Of a stretch of DNA of 64,000 bases, positions 35,968-44,966 are shown in pieces. The notes under the pieces were generated by a model that was not told where the DNA came from, searched no databases, and saw nothing but the letters and a program-made list of their open reading frames with translations. The DNA comes from CAWAPS01 sp963783945. Its GTDB lineage: Bacteria; Actinomycetota; Acidimicrobiia; Acidimicrobiales; Palsa-688. Made by a program: the position numbers and the translations under genes. Numbering within the stretch: position 1 is the stretch's first letter; every line of letters begins with the position of its first letter. The stretch spans positions 1,178,001 to 1,242,000 of the forward strand of contig CAWAPS010000002.1 of assembly GCA_963783945.1 (NCBI GenBank). The letters run 5' to 3'.

Positions 35968-37224
35968 ATGTCGGCCACCGACGGGCTGCGATACATCGAT
36001 TCTGACGGCCACATCCTGGAGCACCCGACGGCCATGCCGGAGTACGCCCCGGCCAAGTACCGCGACCGGATCTGGCACATCGAGACCGATGGCGACGGCG
36101 ACGAGTGGTGTGTCTACAACGGGACCCGGGTGTCGGCGAACATCAAGGCCGCCGCCGGCGCCGCCGGCATGAGCGACGAGGACCGGGCCCGGGCGTTCCG
36201 GGGCGAGCTGCGCTACACCGAGACCCGGCCCGCTGGCTGGAACGCCAAGGCCCGGCTCCAGGACATGGACCAGGACGGCATCGAGCTCTCCGTGCTGTAC
36301 CCGACGCTGCTCCTTGGCCTGCAAGCCGACCGCGACGTTGACTTCGCCGAGGCCCAGGCACGCGCCTACAACGACTGGTGCTCGGACCACGTGCAGACGG
36401 GCGAGGGCAGGCTATTCGGCGCCGGTGCCATTCCCCCGGCGCACAGCGCGGACGACGTGGGCCGGGTGGCGGCCGAGATCCGACGGGCGGCGGGGTTGCC
36501 GGGGATCGTGTCAGTGTTCATGCGCCCGAACCCTTCCGTCGACTGGCGACCGTTCAACGACCCGGTCTACGACCCAATCTGGCAAGCCGCGCAGGAAACC
36601 GGCATGCCCATCGGCCTCCACCCGTTCCTCGCCAACGACCTTCCCGGTGCCTGCGTCGGCCTCCGCCTGAGCAGGCCTCGGCGACCCGACGGCTCGTACG
36701 TGGACGACTTCGACCCGAACCAGATGAAGACGGTGATGACGAGCCGGGTCGACCCCGACAACCGGCCCAGTACGCTCTTCACGCAGGCGATCGCCAACCC
36801 GGTGGATGTGATGAGCGCGATCGCGTACTTGACCGCGGGTGGGGTTTGCGAGCGGTTCCCCGGGGCGAAGTTCATCTTCCTGGAGGCGAACGGGGGCTGG
36901 TTGGTGCCGTGGTTGGAACGGCTGGACCACCACTGCCGGAAGTTTCCGTGGGAGGTGGAGAACCTGTCGTTGTTGCCGTCGGAGTACTTCCGGCGGCAGT
37001 GCTGGATCAGCTTCGATCCCGACGAGGCGATGTTGAAGGCCACGGCGGAGTCACCCCTGGTAGGTGCTGATCGCATCATCTGGGCCAGCGACTATCCGCA
37101 TCCGGATGCCAAGTTCCCGGGCGTGACCGAGGAGCTGACGGAGGCACTGGAGGGCTTGACGTTCGAGCAGAAACGCCAGATCACCTCGGAGTCGGCCATC
37201 GCCCTTTACGGCATCGGCGCCTAG
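35968..37224 (+). CDS. Amidohydrolase_2-family metal-dependent hydrolase (copy 1 of type 2)
   Basis: 418 residues; AGAGAGAGGA upstream of ATG. 'LRYIDSDGHILEHPTAMPEY' (metal ligand region), 'MPIGLHPFLANDLPG', 'FIFLEANGGWLVPWLERLDH', 'IIWASDYPHPDAKFPGVTEE' (catalytic Asp) and the tail 'ITSESAIALYGIGA' define the same superfamily as its neighbour but a different subfamily. The pair probably acts on sequential or related cyclic intermediates (inference). An internally deleted copy of this gene lies at 46851-47264. Confidence 0.92.
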   Translation: MSATDGLRYIDSDGHILEHPTAMPEYAPAKYRDRIWHIETDGDGDEWCVYNGTRVSANIKAAAGAAGMSDEDRARAFRGELRYTETRPAGWNAKARLQDMDQDGIELSVLYPTLLLGLQADRDVDFAEAQARAYNDWCSDHVQTGEGRLFGAGAIPPAHSADDVGRVAAEIRRAAGLPGIVSVFMRPNPSVDWRPFNDPVYDPIWQAAQETGMPIGLHPFLANDLPGACVGLRLSRPRRPDGSYVDDFDPNQMKTVMTSRVDPDNRPSTLFTQAIANPVDVMSAIAYLTAGGVCERFPGAKFIFLEANGGWLVPWLERLDHHCRKFPWEVENLSLLPSEYFRRQCWISFDPDEAMLKATAESPLVGADRIIWASDYPHPDAKFPGVTEELTEALEGLTFEQKRQITSESAIALYGIGA

Positions 37225-37340
37225 GACTCCAGCGCATCAGGCGCTGATCCCCGCCGCTGCTGGTCCGACACGTGCCGGCCTTCTCGGGGCGAGTAGTTGG
37301 CCTTACACTGCCATCTGCTCCTCGAGCCCGGCCATGCCGA

Positions 37341-38167
37341 TCAGCGCCCCCTCGTCGTGTCGATGCGGCCGACGGCGATGGCGGCAGCGAACCCGCAGTC
37401 GGTCCATAGCACCTCGCCAGTGACGAAGCTCATCCGTGGGGAGCAGAGCATGACGAGCGGCCATGCCTGCTCCGACGGCAGCGCATAGCGGCCGACGGGA
37501 CCGGTGGCCTTGTCCACGATCTCCTTCGAGGCCCTGGCGTGGAAGGCCGGCATCATCGGCGTGTCCGTCGGTCCGGGGTTAATGCAGTTAATCCGGATGC
37601 CCTTCTCGAGCAGATCGGGCGCCTGCCAGTTGACCCACACGTCGATGGCGTATTTCGACCAGACGTAGGCGCTCTTCGTCCACGTCGCCTCGTTGGCCCG
37701 GAGCCACTCAAGGGCGCCGTCGAAGCCCGTCGTGGTGACGAGCTCGGTTATTGGCTCGAGCTGGCGCTGCCAACCGATCGCCGCCGACGACGCGATGACG
37801 CCGATCGCCGAGCCCGCGGACAGCTTCGGCACGAGCTGCTCGACTAGCTGGCGGTTGCCGACGAAGTTCACCAACATCGTGTCGAGGTTGCTGAACGGCG
37901 CGCCAGGCAGCCCGGCGCAGCTCAGGAGGGCGTCGATCGGGCCGTCGACGAAAAAGGCGGCTTTTTCGATCGCCGCCGGGTCGCGGAGATCGACCTCGAC
38001 GTACCGGGCAACGGGAAGTGACGTCGGCTTGACGTCGAGCACCGTCACCGTCGCCCCAAGCTCAAGCAGGATCTCGACGGCGGCGTTGCCCATCCCAGAC
38101 GCGCCCCGGACACCACCACGTTGCGGCCGGCGTAGCCGAGCACATCGTCTACGACCTTCGGTCCCAT
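37341..38167 (-). pseudogene. Short-chain dehydrogenase with frameshift in cofactor motif
   Basis: ATG at 38165-38167 with GGGAGG upstream gives 'MGPKVVDDVLGYAGRNVVVS'; at GGGGCGCG near 38108 the frame changes, and the rest reads 'GNAAVEILLELGATVTVLDV', 'IDALLSCAGLPGAPFSN', 'IASSAAIGWQRQ', 'YVWSKYAIDVWVN' (Tyr, Lys) and 'VTGEVLWTDCGFAAAIAVG'. One missing base in a G-rich run within the TGxxxGxG segment explains it. Otherwise a complete 3-alpha-hydroxysteroid-dehydrogenase-like SDR. Operator 4 lies just upstream. Confidence 0.82.
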
Positions 38168-38185
38168 GTCAGCCCTCCCAGGTCG

Positions 38186-38199
38186 ACCAAGTGCTTGGT
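38186..38199. promoter_or_regulatory. KstR2-like operator 4
   Basis: ACCAAGTGCTTGGT, fitting AnCAAGnnCTTGnT exactly. It lies 18 bases upstream of the SDR start (38167) and 45 bases upstream of the crotonase remnant on the other strand. Confidence 0.75.
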
Positions 38200-38244
38200 A
38201 GGTTACCTCCCGGTCAAGAGCCAGAGGAGCCGAAGGAGAACACG

Positions 38245-38570
38245 ATGATGAGTGTTCTTACCGACGATGGTCCCATCGAGCAACGGGCGGCGTGCTGCTC
38301 ATCACGGTCATCCCGACCCTAGGAGCGGAACGCCATCGCCCTGAACGTGGTCAAGACATCGGCGAGACCCTCGAGAAGGCGGCGACGCCCGGCCCGAACC
38401 AACCCGAGCCACGCCAAGGAGCTCGTACGGCTGTGGCCGGTCGACGCCGTCGCCGAGCAGCGACCGACCGAGCTGCACCGGTCGGTCTTCGCCGGCGAGG
38501 GGCCAGGAGGGGCTTCGCGTTCCTCGAGAAGCGCCCGCCGGTATGGCGGGCCGGCGACACTAGCCAGCTG
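38245..38570 (+). pseudogene. Crotonase (enoyl-CoA hydratase) remnant with large internal deletion
   Basis: Has a start (ATGATG with GAAGGAG upstream) and reads 'MMSVLTDDGPIEQR'. In other frames it continues 'GVLLITV' and 'NAIALNVVKTLGETLEKA', then jumps to the C-terminal end 'HAKELVRLWPVDAVAEQRPT' and 'FLEKRPPVWRAGD'. The central ~150 residues including the oxyanion hole are missing. Dead remnant of a gene once divergent from the SDR at 38167. Confidence 0.75.
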
Positions 38571-38584
38571 GCCAAGCGCTTGGT
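38571..38584. promoter_or_regulatory. KstR2-like operator 5
   Basis: GCCAAGCGCTTGGT, identical to operator 2, 32 bases upstream of the VOC-like gene at 38617; the following TACAAT could be its -10 box. Confidence 0.75.
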
Positions 38585-38616
38585 ACAATCCTTCACGACT
38601 AGGAAAAGGGGCCGCC

Positions 38617-39180
38617 ATGACCGCAGCCGAGGCGACGCACGCTGGCACGAAGCGGTGCCTGAACCACATGGAGTTCGTGTACCGGCCGGGCGAACGACCC
38701 CTCGTGTACGAGTTGTTCGGCCTGTTGGGCTTCCATCCCCACGAGGTGCTTGACGGGATGTTCCTGATGGGGTTCATCGACATGACTGCGCCCGCCGACA
38801 GCTTCATGGCCGGGTCCGAGGTCCGGCCTGAGCAGTGGGCCTTCGACCAGGCCCTCGCCGAGGCGCTCAAGCGTGACGAGTTGGCCAAGGCGTACTCCGG
38901 CTACCAGGAGCTACTCGGGCGTGATCCGCAGTGGGGAATGCACGTCGGCATCCGGTTCGACTCCTTCGACGAGTGGGAGGCGACCGTGGCCCGGGTCGAC
39001 GACGTCGACGTTCACGCCCCGGCGCTCGCCGGTCGGGTGCAGCTGCGCGGCGTGTACCACCCCGGGGACCCGCTCGCCGTCTCCGGTGAGCTGCACCAGG
39101 CCTTCCTCTGGACTGACGTCATCGCCTCGGGTTCTCTCGCCCTCGGCCAGCAGCTCGAGCTCCAGACGCCCGCTCAGTAG
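38617..39180 (+). CDS. VOC-like protein of unknown function (copy 1)
   Basis: 187 residues; AAGGGG upstream of ATG. Opens like a glyoxalase/VOC half-domain ('LNHMEFVYRPGERPLVYELF', 'GLLGFHPHEVLDGMFLMGFI'), has 'AGSEVRPEQWAFDQAL', 'WGMHVGIRFDSFDEWEATVA', and ends 'QAFLWTDVIASGSLALGQQL'. Only one half resembles VOC; a metal triad is not obvious. A diverged relative is at 44967-45544, with the same motifs and its own palindrome. It may bind or isomerise a pathway intermediate; function unknown. Confidence 0.8.
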   Translation: MTAAEATHAGTKRCLNHMEFVYRPGERPLVYELFGLLGFHPHEVLDGMFLMGFIDMTAPADSFMAGSEVRPEQWAFDQALAEALKRDELAKAYSGYQELLGRDPQWGMHVGIRFDSFDEWEATVARVDDVDVHAPALAGRVQLRGVYHPGDPLAVSGELHQAFLWTDVIASGSLALGQQLELQTPAQ

Positions 39181-39287
39181 ATGCTCTTGCCAGAACGCTC
39201 CCGGCCACCCGAGTCGGTGGCTAGGAGCGCTGGCGTCTCCATTCAGCATCATCTTTCGACGGCGTCGTTCCCGGGTGGCTCCTGCCG

Positions 39288-40754
39288 TTAGCTCTCGAGC
39301 CAGGCGACGGTCTTGGTCTCGAGGTACTGCTCGAACCCCTCGCGGCCGTTCTGACGACCGATGCCGCTCTGTTTGAAGCCCCCGAACGGGCTCATGGGAC
39401 CGTGCCACCTGCCGCCGTTGACGCTGATCACACCGGCCCGGACGCGCGACGCCACCGCCCGGGATCGCTCGAGCGATCCCGAGCTCACCCCGCCGCCGAG
39501 TCCGTACTGAGACTCGTTGGCGATGCGGACGGCGTCATCATCCCCGTCGTGGGGGATGACGCAGAGCACCGGTCCGAAGATCTCCTCCTGAGCGATCGTG
39601 ATCCGGTTGTCGGGGACGCCGAAGACGGTCGGCTCGACGTAGTACCCCTTCGGAAGGTGCCCGGGCTGGCCGCCGCCGGTAACCAGCGCGGCCCCTTCGT
39701 GCTTGCCCTTCTCGATGTAGCCCAGGACCCGGTCGCGCTGCCGGGCGTTGATGAGCGGACCCATGATGTTCCCCGGGTCCGTGGGGTCGCCGTACGGCAC
39801 CGCCTCGAAGGCGGTCTTGAGTGTGTCGAGCGCCCACTGGTACCTGGCTCGGGGTACGATCCAGCGGGTGGTCATCACACAGCCCTGGCCGGCGTGGGTG
39901 CACAGCGAGGCGGCCGCCGGCACGAGCGCTTCCAGGTCGGCGTCGTCGAGCAGGATTTGGGCCGATTTGCCACCGAGCTCGAGGAACAACCGCTTGAGTT
40001 GGGGCGCGCCTTTCTCCATGATGCGCCGACCGGTGGCCGTCGAGCCGGTGAACGAGATGAGATCTACTCGCGGGTCGAGCACGAGCTCTTCGCCCACGAG
40101 GTGGTCTGACGACGTGACGACGTTCAACACCCCCGGCGGGATGCTCGTGCGCTCGGCTACCAGGCGACCGAGGCGGAGGGCGTGGAAAGGCGTGTCCACC
40201 GCCGGTTTCAGAACGACGGTGTTCCCGGTGGCTAGTGCCGGTCCGAGTTTGTCGAGGGCGACGCCGAGCGGGTAGTTCCACGGCACGATGGCGCCAACGA
40301 CGCCGACGGCCTCCTTGGTCACCACCCGGCGGTTGGCCACGCCGCCGGAGGTGTCTAGGCCGAGGTCGCGCTCCCAGACGAACTCCTCGATGTACTTGGC
40401 CGGCCACCGCAGCGAGTCCTGCAGCGGCGCGTCGAGCTGACCACTACGGGTCGTGCGCACTGGGCAGCCGACCTCGGCGATGAGCTCCTGACGGAACTCC
40501 TCCCGCTCGGACTCGAGGGCGGCAGCCAGCTCATCCAGGCCGCGCTTGCGGAGGGCCTTGTTCGTCGACCAGTCGGTCTCATCGAACGCCCGGCGGGCGG
40601 CGACGATGGCCTTCGCCATGTCCGCCTTGGAGGCGTCGGCGCAGGCGCCGAGGACCTCCTCGGTGGCCGGGTTGCGGTTCTCGAACGTGGCGCCGGACTC
40701 GGCGTCGACGAGCTTCCCATCGATCAGCAGCCGGCTCTCGAACGTCATCGTCAC
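39288..40754 (-). CDS. Aldehyde dehydrogenase
   Basis: 488 residues, standard ALDH length. 'VGAIVPWNYPLGVALDKLGP' (Asn160), NAD-binding 'ISFTGSTATGRRIM', Glu259 in 'RLFLELGGKSAQILLDDAD', catalytic Cys292 in 'HAGQGCVMTTRWI', 'QEEIFGPVLCVIP' and 'PFGGFKQSGIGRQNGREGF'. NAD(P)-dependent oxidation of an aldehyde to the acid. The ATG overlaps the TGA of the preceding crotonase gene (ATGA), so the two are translationally coupled; together with the DUF35/thiolase fusion they form a three-gene operon. Confidence 0.94.
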   Translation of the reverse strand: MTMTFESRLLIDGKLVDAESGATFENRNPATEEVLGACADASKADMAKAIVAARRAFDETDWSTNKALRKRGLDELAAALESEREEFRQELIAEVGCPVRTTRSGQLDAPLQDSLRWPAKYIEEFVWERDLGLDTSGGVANRRVVTKEAVGVVGAIVPWNYPLGVALDKLGPALATGNTVVLKPAVDTPFHALRLGRLVAERTSIPPGVLNVVTSSDHLVGEELVLDPRVDLISFTGSTATGRRIMEKGAPQLKRLFLELGGKSAQILLDDADLEALVPAAASLCTHAGQGCVMTTRWIVPRARYQWALDTLKTAFEAVPYGDPTDPGNIMGPLINARQRDRVLGYIEKGKHEGAALVTGGGQPGHLPKGYYVEPTVFGVPDNRITIAQEEIFGPVLCVIPHDGDDDAVRIANESQYGLGGGVSSGSLERSRAVASRVRAGVISVNGGRWHGPMSPFGGFKQSGIGRQNGREGFEQYLETKTVAWLES

Positions 40755-41548
40755 TGTTGTCTCCGCTCGATGAACTCCCGCACGTCGGACGAGGCGATCG
40801 CCAATGACATGAGGTCGGTTGACATCTGCATGTGCATCCGCATTCCCATGAGCTCCCAGGCCCGTTTGATGAGCGCCTTGGTCGCCATCAGGGTGGTCAG
40901 GGGGGCCTGGGCGATCTCGGCGGCTAGGTCCTCGACTGTCTGCTCGAGTTCGGCGAGCGGCACCACCCGGTTAACCAGTCCCATCTGAAGCGCCTGCTCG
41001 GCGGTCAACCGCTGCGAGGTGTAGAGGTACTCCGCGGCCCGCTTCCAGTTCATGAACAGCCAGGGCTCGATCGTCGTCTCCCCCGGCGGCAGGCCGTAGC
41101 CCTGCACGGTCGGCATTTGGAACCAAGCGTCGTCGGAGGCGATCGTAATGTCGGTGAGGAGCCCGTAATAGGTGCCGCCGCCGATGCAGTAGCCATGCAC
41201 CTGGGCGATCACCGGCTTCGGGAACTCCCAGAGGTAGAGCACCGGCCAGAGGAACAGGTCCTGGTGGCCCTTCCACGGGATGCCGAGGTTGTCCATCGCC
41301 GCGTCGAACTCGGGATTGATCTCCGGCTCACGGCGCACGTCGTGGCCGCCGCAGAAGCCCTTGCCGTTGCCCTTGATGATGACGACCTTTACTTCATAGT
41401 CGCGGTCGGCCAGTTTCAGTGCCCGGTCGAAGTCCCACGAGAGGCGGGACGACTGCGTGTTGGCGGCCTCCGGCCGGTTGAGGATGACCCGGGCGACCGG
41501 CCCGTCCTTTTCATAGACCACGTGGTCAAAAGTCTCGGTCTCAGTCAT
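40751..41548 (-). CDS. Enoyl-CoA hydratase/isomerase (crotonase)
   Basis: 265 residues. 'VARVILNRPEAANTQSSRLS', oxyanion region 'NGKGFCGGHDVRREPEI', 'AQVHGYCIGGGTYYGLLTDI', 'DDAWFQMPTVQGYGLPPGE', and the end 'SDVREFIERRQQ'. The GGHD and GGG segments resemble crotonases acting on branched or cyclic acyl-CoA. Middle gene of the operon; 16 bases separate it from the upstream fusion gene and it overlaps the aldehyde dehydrogenase. Confidence 0.92.
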   Translation of the reverse strand: MTETETFDHVVYEKDGPVARVILNRPEAANTQSSRLSWDFDRALKLADRDYEVKVVIIKGNGKGFCGGHDVRREPEINPEFDAAMDNLGIPWKGHQDLFLWPVLYLWEFPKPVIAQVHGYCIGGGTYYGLLTDITIASDDAWFQMPTVQGYGLPPGETTIEPWLFMNWKRAAEYLYTSQRLTAEQALQMGLVNRVVPLAELEQTVEDLAAEIAQAPLTTLMATKALIKRAWELMGMRMHMQMSTDLMSLAIASSDVREFIERRQQ

Positions 41549-41564
41549 CTCTGCCTCCTCCGCG

Positions 41565-43215
41565 TCAACGAGCCCGGGTCAGCAACATGCAACCACCCGG
41601 CGTGCCGCCGCCGGTAGCCACGACCGCCACCTCGGCACCCTCGACCTGGCGGTCGCCACCCTCGCCTCGCAGCTGCACGACGGCCTCGTGCAGGAAGCCG
41701 TAACCATGAGTACGCCCGGCCGAGAGCTGGCCTCCGTGGGTGTTGAGCGCCAGGTCGCCGTCGAGGGCGATCCGCGTCCCGCCGTCCACGAAGTCCTTGC
41801 CCTCGCCGATCTCGCAGAAGCCGAGGGCTTCGATCCAGGACAGGCAGTTGAAGCTGAACCCGTCGTACAGTTCGGCCACGTCCACGTCGGCCGGGCGCAG
41901 CGACGTTCGACTCCAAAGGTGGGCGGCTGGCCCGAGCACTTGGGGTTCGTGGCCGAGCACCCCCTGGTCCCAGGAGATGCGGTCGATGATCTGGCTGCCC
42001 ACCGCCTCGACTCGCACCGGCGGCCGGCGGAGGTCAGCGGCGGTGTCGGCGGCGGAGACGATGATCGCCACCGCCCCGTCGCAGGGCACGTCGCAGTCGT
42101 AGAGCCCGAACGGCGTGGTGATCATTCGGGCCGACAGGTAGTCGTCCATCGTCATCGGCTCGCGGTACAGGGCCGCTGGGTTGCGGGCGGCGTTGGCCCG
42201 GGCGTTCAGGGCGATCCAGCCGAGCGATTCGCGGCTCGTTCCGTAGCGGTGGAAGTGGTTGGAGGCCTGCATGGCGATCCAGTTCGCGGCTGACGCCGCG
42301 CCAAACGGCACTCTCCAGAGCCGGAGGTCCGAGTCGATCCGCGCCGAGGTCAGCGTCGTGGGCACCGTGCCGGTCAGCGCCCGGTGGGTGCCGTGCCACA
42401 CCGTGCGGAAGCAGAGCACGTGGTTGCACAGGCCGGCGGCCACCGCCAGCATGGCCGCGACGACGGAGCCGGTCTGACCGGGCGTGTCGTTGCCGCCGTG
42501 GAACCACGTGGGGCGGATCCGGAGGGCCTCCTCGAGGGTGGCGATCCCGCCCTCGCTGTAGGGACCCTGCTCGCCGCCCGGGTAGGTGGAGAGGCCGTCG
42601 ATGTCCTCGATCCGCAGGCCAGCGTCATCGATCGCCTGGAGGCAGGCGTCGACGGTGAGCGAGAGCGGATCGACCATGAGGCGACGACCGAGGCGGGACA
42701 TGCCGATGCCGCTGATCGCGACGCGTTCCTCGAACTTGTCGGGGCGCGCCATCGGACGGACCACGGGAGGCATCGGGTCGGACTCGGGGAGCGGTCCCGG
42801 TTCGGGGTCACCGGTGGGCTCGAACAACGGGAACCAGACGTCGTCCTGCTGCTCAAAAACGACCTGGACCCGCATGCCAACGAACACCTCCTCGGGGTCG
42901 CAGCCGACGATGTTCGTGGTGAGGCGCACCCGGGGGTCCTCGTCCATGGCGACGATCGCCACCACGTACGGGGGCTCGAAGCCAGGGAGCCAGGGGTGGT
43001 GGTTGACCGTAAACCCCGCCACCACGCCTGCGCCCTCGACCGCCGTCGTGTCGATCTCTCGGGAGCGGCAGTACGGGCAGATCGGGCGAGGCGGGTGCAC
43101 GAGCGCGCCGCAACCGCCGCAGCGTTTGAAACGTAGCTCGCGGATCGCGCCCGGCCGTCCAGAAGAACTCGATCTCCGGCTTCAACTCCGGCAAAGGCCG
43201 GACGACGGCTGCCAT
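41565..43215 (-). CDS. Fused DUF35 (Zn-ribbon/OB) and thiolase-like lipid-transfer protein, one N-terminal frameshift
   Basis: From about 43148 the frame reads 'ELRFKRCGGCGALVHPPRPI' and 'CPYCRSREIDTTAVEG' (four-Cys zinc ribbon), an OB fold ('GVVAGFTVNHHPWLPGFEPP'), then a thiolase-like part: 'VAISGIGMSRLGRRLM', 'CNHVLCFRTVWHGTHRA', 'DVAELYDGFSFNCLSWIEAL', 'LNTHGGQLSAGRTHGYGFLH'. The N-terminus from ATG 43215 ('MAAVVRPLPELKPEIEFFW') is in another frame, one extra base near 43148. In steroid side-chain degradation ChsH2 (DUF35) and the aldolase Ltp2 are separate partners; here they are one chain. Retro-aldolase function is inferred. First gene of the operon with palindrome 48 bases upstream. 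Confidence 0.82.
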
Positions 43216-43262
43216 GGGCGGTATTTTCCCTCCAGGTTGCTCAACCCCGCGCTCGTCTGTTG

Positions 43263-43276
43263 GCCTAGCGCTTGGT
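43263..43276. promoter_or_regulatory. KstR2-like operator 6
   Basis: GCCTAGCGCTTGGT, 12 of 14 positions, 48 bases upstream of the fusion-gene start at 43215. Confidence 0.7.
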
Positions 43277-43482
43277 AGGGTAAAGCGTAGCAGGTGGACG
43301 GCCGCTGAGCCTGTGGTGCGGGATGGGCACCGGGTCCGTCCTCGCGGGGAACCGGCGAGCCGTCCATCGCCGCCGGAGGCAGGTGTCGGTGATGGGTGAG
43401 GACCGTTACGAGATGTTCAATCGGAACATTCAGGAGCCTGAATCCGAGAGTCCGTCAGGCGATGACATCGCTAGTCGACGGG

Positions 43483-43514
43483 GGCCCCGAGGCTTTGAGG
43501 TGAGCCTCGGGGCC
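43483..43514. terminator. Strong hairpin, probable bidirectional terminator
   Basis: GGCCCCGAGGCT (43483-43494) pairs perfectly with AGCCTCGGGGCC (43503-43514) around an 8-base loop. It sits after the lipoprotein gene (stop 43624) in its direction of transcription. No T-run follows, so termination is probable but not certain. The rest of 43277-43623 holds no gene. Confidence 0.6.
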
Positions 43515-43623
43515 GTCACCCGCCGTGTGCTCCTCCAATGGGGGAAATGGTGGAGCACAGTCCAAAGGCAGGTCCATTATCTCCCATGCCCCTCCATTCA
43601 CTTCTTGAGCGTGGACGACAGGC

Positions 43624-44907
43624 TCAGGAGGAGCCTGAAAGCTTCAGACCGGGGATGATCTCTCCGCAGATGGGATCCGCCCCCTTGATCAACTGGAACG
43701 AGGTCCCGACATACTTGGTGAACCACATGCAGTTGTCGGCTCCGTAGGACGTACCGCGGTAAGCCATGTCGAAGCCGATCGTGCGACCTCCCCATAGACC
43801 TTGTCCGTCATAGTTGGTGATCCCTAGCTGGGCGTTGATCAAAGATGCCTGAGTCGGGTTAGGACCCGCCGCCTTGAGTCCCTGGACGAAGGCGTCCACG
43901 CTGAGATAGCCGACGTACTCTGCCAACGTGGGATCTCCGGTGACGCCGGCGTAGGTTCCTAATGCGTTTTGGAACTTGTTGGTCGCGGCCGTGTGCATCT
44001 CCACCGGTTCCCATCCATTCGGGAAGAACAGGCCCTGGGCGCTCTGGGAGGCTCCCGGGCCAGCGGACACCAGATCACCGCCGTACCCGGTCGGCGGTAC
44101 CGCGGCGTTGAGTTTCACCCCTTGCTGCTTCAACCCCTCGACTAGGGCAAAGGTGGTGCTTGTGACGGTCCCGGTAGCGAGTCCATTGATTCCAGCATCC
44201 TTCATGGCCAGAACTACCGGCCCCACGTTTGTGCTCCCGAGAGGGAAATTGGTGTTCAGATAGCCGACCTTGATTCCTTCATGTTCGGCTGACATGGCAA
44301 AACCCTTGGCGGCATCGATGGAGCTGGGCTCGACCCCGTAACCGACTGAAGCCAGGTTGGTCACGCCCTGCATCTTGTAGAACTGGCCCCAAGTGCTCTC
44401 GACCTTGGTGTAGTCGCTGTAGCCGAGGACGGAGAACATGTTCCTGTCCGTGTTCCACTCGAGACCATCGGCGGACGCACCGTAGACCGGTATTCCGTGC
44501 GACGCCAAGTAAGGGGCGGCGCCGAAACCGACGAGAGAGGTCAAGAATACCGCGGTCACATGGTCCTGTTCGACCAGTTTCTGGGCGGCGGTGAGCACAC
44601 CAGTCGGCGACGTGGTCGTGTCCGCTTGGACCACCTTGATGTTGTAGCCCTCCTGTTTAGCCAAGCCGACCCCGGCTTTGATGCCCAGTGGCAATGACCC
44701 GAAAGTGCCGGCCCCGGGGCCAGTAAGGTCGGTGAGCACGCCCACGGTATAGGTGGGGACGGAGGCGGAGCCGGACGCGGACGCGGAGCCGGACGCGGAG
44801 GTCGGCTGACTAGAATTAGATGTCGGCTTAGTAGAACTGCTGCAGCCGACCGCTACTGTCAAAAGGGCAGTTACGCCCACTAGAAGTTTCATCTTTGGTT
44901 TGATCAC
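43624..44907 (-). CDS. ABC-transporter substrate-binding lipoprotein (branched-chain amino acid type)
   Basis: 427 residues from GTG 44907 with GGGAGGG six bases upstream. Lipoprotein signal 'MKLLVGVTALLTVAVGC' with lipobox Cys, a Ser/Thr-rich linker, then a type I periplasmic-binding fold: 'YTVGVLTDLTGPGAGTFGSL', 'AAQKLVEQDHVTAVFLTS', 'YLASHGIPVYGASADGL', 'DPTLAEYVGYLSVDAFVQGL'. Family Peripla_BP_6. It probably captures a small acid for uptake, but no permease or ATPase gene adjoins it. Possibly serves the catabolic cluster. Confidence 0.88.
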   Translation of the reverse strand: MIKPKMKLLVGVTALLTVAVGCSSSTKPTSNSSQPTSASGSASASGSASVPTYTVGVLTDLTGPGAGTFGSLPLGIKAGVGLAKQEGYNIKVVQADTTTSPTGVLTAAQKLVEQDHVTAVFLTSLVGFGAAPYLASHGIPVYGASADGLEWNTDRNMFSVLGYSDYTKVESTWGQFYKMQGVTNLASVGYGVEPSSIDAAKGFAMSAEHEGIKVGYLNTNFPLGSTNVGPVVLAMKDAGINGLATGTVTSTTFALVEGLKQQGVKLNAAVPPTGYGGDLVSAGPGASQSAQGLFFPNGWEPVEMHTAATNKFQNALGTYAGVTGDPTLAEYVGYLSVDAFVQGLKAAGPNPTQASLINAQLGITNYDGQGLWGGRTIGFDMAYRGTSYGADNCMWFTKYVGTSFQLIKGADPICGEIIPGLKLSGSS

Positions 44908-44966
44908 TTGTTTCCCTCCCTGGTAGTCGATCCATGGTGTGGGCCAGCGGCCCGGTATTACCAATC

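Noticed and set aside
34518..36005. 495-codon open frame overlapping the first amidohydrolase
   Set aside because: An arginine-rich shadow frame of the real gene at 34642-35943, which has family motifs and a ribosome binding site.
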